Shown piece by piece: positions 7,215 to 10,220 of a DNA stretch of 10,220 nt (position 1 is its first letter; the number at the start of each line of letters is the position of its first letter). The notes under the pieces were generated by a model, which saw only the letters and a list, made by a program, of their open reading frames with translations, had not been told where the DNA came from and searched no databases. Both the position numbers and the translations under genes were made by a program. The stretch spans positions 1-10,220 of the forward strand of contig DMAT01000373.1 of NCBI GenBank assembly GCA_003451635.1. Direction: 5' to 3'. The DNA is from Syntrophus sp. (in: bacteria) (GTDB taxonomy: Bacteria; Desulfobacterota; Syntrophia; Syntrophales; UBA8958).

Positions 7215-7676
7215 TTATTCAGCTTCTCCATCGCTTACAATGAAGCACGTCTCGCTGACTGCCACTCCCTTGGTCAAACAGTCGCCCACGGGACAGCGAC
7301 TTTTAACGAATGCTGCAAACTCCCTTGTTTTCTCCTCCGGGGCGTCGGCCTTAATGAATACTTTCGTCCGGATCTGCTGATAACCAGGCCGTACGCCCTC
7401 CATCCCCTTCATGAATCCGGCGGGATCGAGGTCCCCTTCCAACTCCACGCGGTATTCCTTCAGGGCGATCCCGAAAGATTTCGCCAGGAAACGAGCCGTG
7501 ATACACTGACAGGAGCCAAGAGCACACAGGAGCATCTCGACGGGATTCATCCCCTCATCGGTTCCTCTCATATTCTTTGGTTCATCGGCAATTATCATGA
7601 AACATGCCGCGCTGTTTTCCACCGCCATACCGTGGTCCAACAGTTTCGATGTCGCTTTGAAAGTGAACAAGGCCAT
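7215..7676 (-). CDS. OsmC/Ohr-family thiol protein, putative peroxide or organic hydroperoxide reductase
   Basis: A 153-residue cytoplasmic protein of the OsmC/Ohr family, whose members reduce organic hydroperoxides with a pair of cysteines. NPVEMLLCALGSCQCITAR (44-62) contains the family motif with C56 at the expected peroxidatic position. The second conserved cysteine is C128 in SRCPVGDCL (126-134). The extra cysteines C58 and C133 close to these are notable. The length is normal for the family. AGGAGG lies 8 nt upstream of the ATG. The gene starts 20 nt after the SPOR-NlpC lipoprotein gene and so probably shares its transcript; the iron-sulfur operon follows after 126 bp. Some anaerobe OsmC-like proteins have uncertain substrates, so peroxide reduction is an inference from the family. 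Confidence 0.88.
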   Translation of the reverse strand: MALFTFKATSKLLDHGMAVENSAACFMIIADEPKNMRGTDEGMNPVEMLLCALGSCQCITARFLAKSFGIALKEYRVELEGDLDPAGFMKGMEGVRPGYQQIRTKVFIKADAPEEKTREFAAFVKSRCPVGDCLTKGVAVSETCFIVSDGEAE

Positions 7677-7696
7677 TCTCGATTCCTCCTTTTAAA

Positions 7697-8497
7697 TTAA
7701 ATATAGGTTCGTCCCCCCAGGTAGCGTTTCTGGTAATAGGCATTGGACAGAGCATCTGTACGGATTTTTTTGCCTTTTCCCGGCGCGTGGATAAAAAGGC
7801 CTTCCCCGATATAGACCCCGACATGGGAAACCTTCTTCCCCTTCGCCGTGGCAAAAAAAACAAGGTCTCCCTTGAGGAGATCATCTTTATCCACACCCTC
7901 TCCCGTTCCGAATTGCTCCCCCGATGTCCGGGGCAGATCGATGCCGCTAAGCTGATAGACCGTCATGGTCAGTCCGCTGCAATCGAAGCCTGCCTCCGGG
8001 GAGGTCCCCCCCCATAGATAGGGAACGCCAAGGAAGTTGCGCGCCGCTTTGACAATCTCATTGCGGAGATAATCATCTCCCAGAGCCTCGACTTTGGAGA
8101 CCGCATACTCCTCCGGGGCGACTATATAATATTCGTCAATTATTTCTAATATTTTCAGGGCTTCCGCCTGATTTAGGGCGCTTTCCCGGGCGGCGAAATT
8201 CCCGATCCGAACCTTGTATAGCCCTGTTTTGGCGGCAAAATAGGTTGCATCCAGCCCCTTGTCCTTCAGGACTTCGGTTAAGCGGGCAGCGTTTTCCGGC
8301 TGGGAAAAGGCGCCCGCTTGAATGGTATAGCCCATCCGGGGCAGCGCTTTTTTAACATTTGCCGGCCGCGCTTTCTTTACGGCGGCCGGCTTGGCTTTGT
8401 AGGGGGGGGTATAGGCCTTCCGGCTTGCGCATCCCCCTCCGAGCAAAAGACAGACAAGAACAAAGGCAATGATTTGGCAGGTTTTTCGCCCCTTCAT
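7697..8497 (-). CDS. SPOR-NlpC/P60 lipoprotein, putative peptidoglycan endopeptidase
   Basis: A 266-residue lipoprotein predicted to cut peptide stems of peptidoglycan in the periplasm. The N-terminus is a lipoprotein signal: basic start, hydrophobic core at 9-20 and lipobox LGGGC with the lipidated C23. The following Ala, not Asp, suggests the outer membrane. A Lys/Ala/Pro-rich linker (about 30-53) with a repeated VKKA(R/L)P unit leads to a SPOR domain (about 55-127, YTIQAGAF to YYIV), which in known families binds glycan strands lacking stem peptides. The NlpC/P60 domain (about 146-266) has catalytic C173 (FDCSGL), H225 (SHVGVYIG) and H237 (IHAPG). The ATG overlaps the methyltransferase stop as a 4-base ATGA and has only a weak ribosome binding site, so translation is probably coupled. 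SPOR plus NlpC suggests a role in cell division or wall remodelling. Confidence 0.93.
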   Translation of the reverse strand: MKGRKTCQIIAFVLVCLLLGGGCASRKAYTPPYKAKPAAVKKARPANVKKALPRMGYTIQAGAFSQPENAARLTEVLKDKGLDATYFAAKTGLYKVRIGNFAARESALNQAEALKILEIIDEYYIVAPEEYAVSKVEALGDDYLRNEIVKAARNFLGVPYLWGGTSPEAGFDCSGLTMTVYQLSGIDLPRTSGEQFGTGEGVDKDDLLKGDLVFFATAKGKKVSHVGVYIGEGLFIHAPGKGKKIRTDALSNAYYQKRYLGGRTYI

Positions 8498-9681
8498 GGC
8501 AATGCGTTCACCAGGAGTCCCTTCAGGTAGCGCCCCTCGCTGTGGGCGAGGCTGGTCGGGTGATCCGGGGAGGCGGCCAGTCTCTTCAGGAGCCGGACGG
8601 TCTTGCCTGCGTCCCGGGCGGCGCCGAGGACAATCTTTTCAAAAAGGGCTTCATCGATGGCGTTGGAACAGGAGAAGGTCGCCAGCAGACCTCCCGGTGA
8701 CAGGCGACGAAAGGCTTGAAGGTTGATGTCCTTGTATCCCCGGGCGGCGTGCTGGACCTCCTTGCGGTTTTTCGCAAAGGCAGGTGGGTCCAGGATAATC
8801 AGATCGTAAGACTCTTCCGTCTTCCGCAGATACTGGAAGACATCGTCCTTAAGGACCGGATGGGCCGCCACGGAAAAACCGTTTATCTCCAGATGATGCC
8901 GCGCCGCAACATTTGCCGGTTCCGACGCATCGACGGAGACCACCCGTTTCGCCCCGCCCCGGGCGGCGTAAACGGAAAAGGCCCCGGTGTAGGAAAAACA
9001 GTTCAGGACCGACAGCCCGCGGCTGAGCCCTCCGATCCGGCTGCGGTTATCCCGTTGATCGAGAAAGAAGCCCGTTTTCTGGCCGGTGCGGATGTCCACC
9101 TCAAAAGCAAGGCCATTTTCCCGGATAGAGATGCCTTCCGGGGCCTCCTCTCCCCAAACCCAGCCGGTGCAATCCATAAGTCCTTCCAGCCGCCGCGCCG
9201 GACCGTCGCTCCGCTCCAGGATGCCAAGGGGACGACATTCATCACCCAGGGCGGCGATCACCGCCTCCCGTCGTTTTTCCACGCCCGCAGTGCTGATAAC
9301 CATGACGAGATAGTCTCCATAGCGGTCCACCACGAGGCCGGGCATACCGTCCCCTTCGGCGTTGATGAGTCGAAAGGCCGTCGTATCTGACGCCAGGATT
9401 CTTTTTCTCAGGTCCGCCGCATCCCGGAGCCGGCGCTGCCAGAATCCCTGATCGACCGTAGCGGCGACGTCCCTGGTCAACATCCGGAAGGCAATGTCCG
9501 ATTGGGAGTTATAAAAGCCAAGGGCCAGGGGCTGCCCTTCCTTTGTTGTCGCCACCACGATCTCTCCCGGCTCGGGGCGGCCCTTTATTTTCGACACGGC
9601 CCCGGAAAAAAGCCAGGGGTGGCCCCCGATGAGGGATCTTTCACGGCCCTCCTTCAACACTAATTGCGGATAGTCAGTCAC
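8494..9681 (-). CDS. rlmI: RlmI-like 23S rRNA (cytosine-5) methyltransferase
   Basis: A 395-residue SAM-dependent methyltransferase almost identical in length to E. coli RlmI (396), which makes m5C1962 in 23S rRNA. An N-terminal PUA-like domain (about 4-75, GHPWLFSGAV and EPGEIV) is followed by an RlmI-type linker (LINAEGDGMPGLVVDRYGDYLV, about 105-126, which is wholly typical of the family). The Rossmann methyltransferase domain has GQKTGFFLDQRDNR (200-213), the SAM-binding LNCFSYTGAFSVYA (226-239), LDPPAFAKN (297-305) and FSCS with the likely catalytic C338. The start is GTG at 9679-9681, with AGGAG 6 nt upstream. It is probably the first gene of its operon, behind an AT-rich spacer, and overlaps the lipoprotein gene by 4 nt. 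The family is certain; the exact target base is transferred from E. coli. Confidence 0.92.
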   Translation of the reverse strand: MTDYPQLVLKEGRERSLIGGHPWLFSGAVSKIKGRPEPGEIVVATTKEGQPLALGFYNSQSDIAFRMLTRDVAATVDQGFWQRRLRDAADLRKRILASDTTAFRLINAEGDGMPGLVVDRYGDYLVMVISTAGVEKRREAVIAALGDECRPLGILERSDGPARRLEGLMDCTGWVWGEEAPEGISIRENGLAFEVDIRTGQKTGFFLDQRDNRSRIGGLSRGLSVLNCFSYTGAFSVYAARGGAKRVVSVDASEPANVAARHHLEINGFSVAAHPVLKDDVFQYLRKTEESYDLIILDPPAFAKNRKEVQHAARGYKDINLQAFRRLSPGGLLATFSCSNAIDEALFEKIVLGAARDAGKTVRLLKRLAASPDHPTSLAHSEGRYLKGLLVNALP

Positions 9682-9942
9682 GGAGATCTCCTGTTTATTC
9701 TAAATGTGCCCTACCTGCTGTAAAGCACGATTTACTTGCCAGTTTATCGTATGGCTTTCTTGTAACATCACAATATATTAACAATTATGATTTGTAATGT
9801 TGCATACTTCTCATAATCAGTCAACCGCGTGATCATCAGTTTTTACATACCCGCTGATTTTATCCTAAGCGTTTGTGTTTATTGAAGTCGATAAGGAAGG
9901 ACGATGTTGTTGTGTAGCCGGCAAGAGCTTCCTGATGCGAAC
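9682..9942. other. AT-rich intergenic region, probable promoter region of the methyltransferase operon
   Basis: This 261 bp spacer is clearly richer in A+T than the genes around it. On the minus strand a TTGACT (-35-like) occurs at 9827-9832, within GGTTGACTGATT, but no convincing -10 lies at the right distance. I see no strong intrinsic terminator for the upstream FKBP gene. Short repeats of ATCAGT and an imperfect dyad (9761-9804) are present. No convincing gene fits here. Confidence 0.5.
9761..9804. repeat. Imperfect inverted repeat in the AT-rich spacer
   Basis: The left arm TGTAACATCACAAT (9761-9774) matches the complement of the right arm TTTGTAATGTTGCA (9791-9804) at 11 of 14 positions. 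The 16 bp centre is A+T-rich. It lies roughly 80-120 bp upstream of the methyltransferase start and could be an operator, a protein-bending site or simply chance in AT-rich DNA. Confidence 0.4.
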
Positions 9943-10220
9943 TTACTGGAGAAAATTAATGAGTTCCACCTCAAAAATCAAGGTTGCATTAGGTGGAATT
10001 GTTCCCATACTCCTATCGCCATAAGCCAAACCAGGTGGTATGATGAGAATACGTTTTTCTCCCTTTTTCATTGAACGAAAAGCCTCATCCCAACCCTTGA
10101 TTACTTCACCTCTCCCGACCAGAAACATTAACGGTTCTCCTCGATCCACCGAGCTGTCAAACTTAGTTCCATCAAGTAACCTGCCGGTATAATGAGCCTC
10201 TACGAGCGCTCCGCCATTTG
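9943..10220 (-). CDS. FKBP-type peptidyl-prolyl cis-trans isomerase, N-terminus outside the window
   Basis: The frame is open to the right edge and encodes the last 91 residues of an FKBP domain, which speeds cis-trans isomerisation of X-Pro bonds during protein folding. Counting from the first full codon in the window, the family core is visible as HYTGRLLDGTKFDSS (9-23), VIKGWDEAF (39-47), the MKKGEKRILIIPPGLAYGD stretch (50-68) and the final IPPNATLIFEVELINF (74-89). An internal GTG at 10147-10149 is only an in-frame valine within the conserved SSVDRGE segment, so it is not the start. Without the N-terminus I cannot tell a single-domain cytoplasmic FkpB-like protein from an exported FkpA/Mip-like one. 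Its codons are richer in A+T than those of the downstream genes. Confidence 0.93.
   Translation of the reverse strand, partial: NGGALVEAHYTGRLLDGTKFDSSVDRGEPLMFLVGRGEVIKGWDEAFRSMKKGEKRILIIPPGLAYGDRSMGTIPPNATLIFEVELINFLQ

Noticed and set aside
8716..9390. Plus-strand open frame of about 225 codons
   Set aside because: It is antisense to the RlmI-like methyltransferase, which has all its family motifs. The translation has no domain-like features.
9904..10074. A 56-residue plus-strand frame beginning with ATG, 3 nt after an AAGGAAGG sequence
   Set aside because: Most of it lies antisense to the conserved C-terminus of the FKBP gene, which is certainly coding, and the translation resembles no family I know. 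The Shine-Dalgarno-like match is also too close to the ATG.

Overview
The window carries one uninterrupted gene cluster in which every convincing gene is on the minus strand, so it is read from right (10220) to left (1). The G+C-rich coding, the long soluble multi-PAS histidine kinase, a fused enoyl-CoA hydratase/3-hydroxyacyl-CoA dehydrogenase and a short two-gene SUF-type iron-sulfur module together suggest an anaerobic or syntrophic member of the old Deltaproteobacteria (Desulfobacterota, for example Syntrophales). This placement is an inference from gene content. No rRNA or marker gene is present to prove it.

Layout in transcription order: (1) the C-terminal part of an FKBP-type peptidyl-prolyl isomerase, cut by the right edge (9943-10220); (2) an AT-rich spacer of about 260 bp with an imperfect dyad (9682-9942); (3) an RlmI-like 23S rRNA m5C methyltransferase (8494-9681), which overlaps by 4 nt (4-base ATGA junction) with (4) a lipoprotein that joins a SPOR domain to an NlpC/P60 peptidase (7697-8497); (5) an OsmC/Ohr-family thiol protein (7215-7676); (6) a 126 bp spacer holding a TTGACA element and a perfect 8+8 bp palindrome directly upstream of (7) a SufC-type ABC ATPase (6357-7088), which overlaps by 20 nt with (8) a short SufB/SufD-type scaffold (5456-6376); (9) dTDP-glucose 4,6-dehydratase (4356-5420); (10) the bifunctional beta-oxidation enzyme (2337-4331); (11) an 11 bp perfect hairpin (2278-2306) that probably ends the transcript; and (12) a histidine kinase with five PAS domains (1-2225), cut by the left edge just after its phospho-acceptor histidine.

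Spacers between genes 3-5 and 7-10 are at most 35 nt, and most starts have clear Shine-Dalgarno sequences. This suggests two transcription units, methyltransferase-lipoprotein-OsmC and sufC-sufB-dehydratase-hydratase/dehydrogenase, although read-through between them is possible. The most interesting part is the sufC-sufB pair. It has no cysteine desulfurase, SufD, SufE or SufU beside it, its ATPase ends in a three-cysteine tail, and a palindrome sits against its ribosome binding site. It matches the idea of the minimal two-gene SUF (SMS) systems of anaerobes. I see no mobile elements, tRNA or rRNA genes, or CRISPR arrays, and no clearly new multi-gene system.
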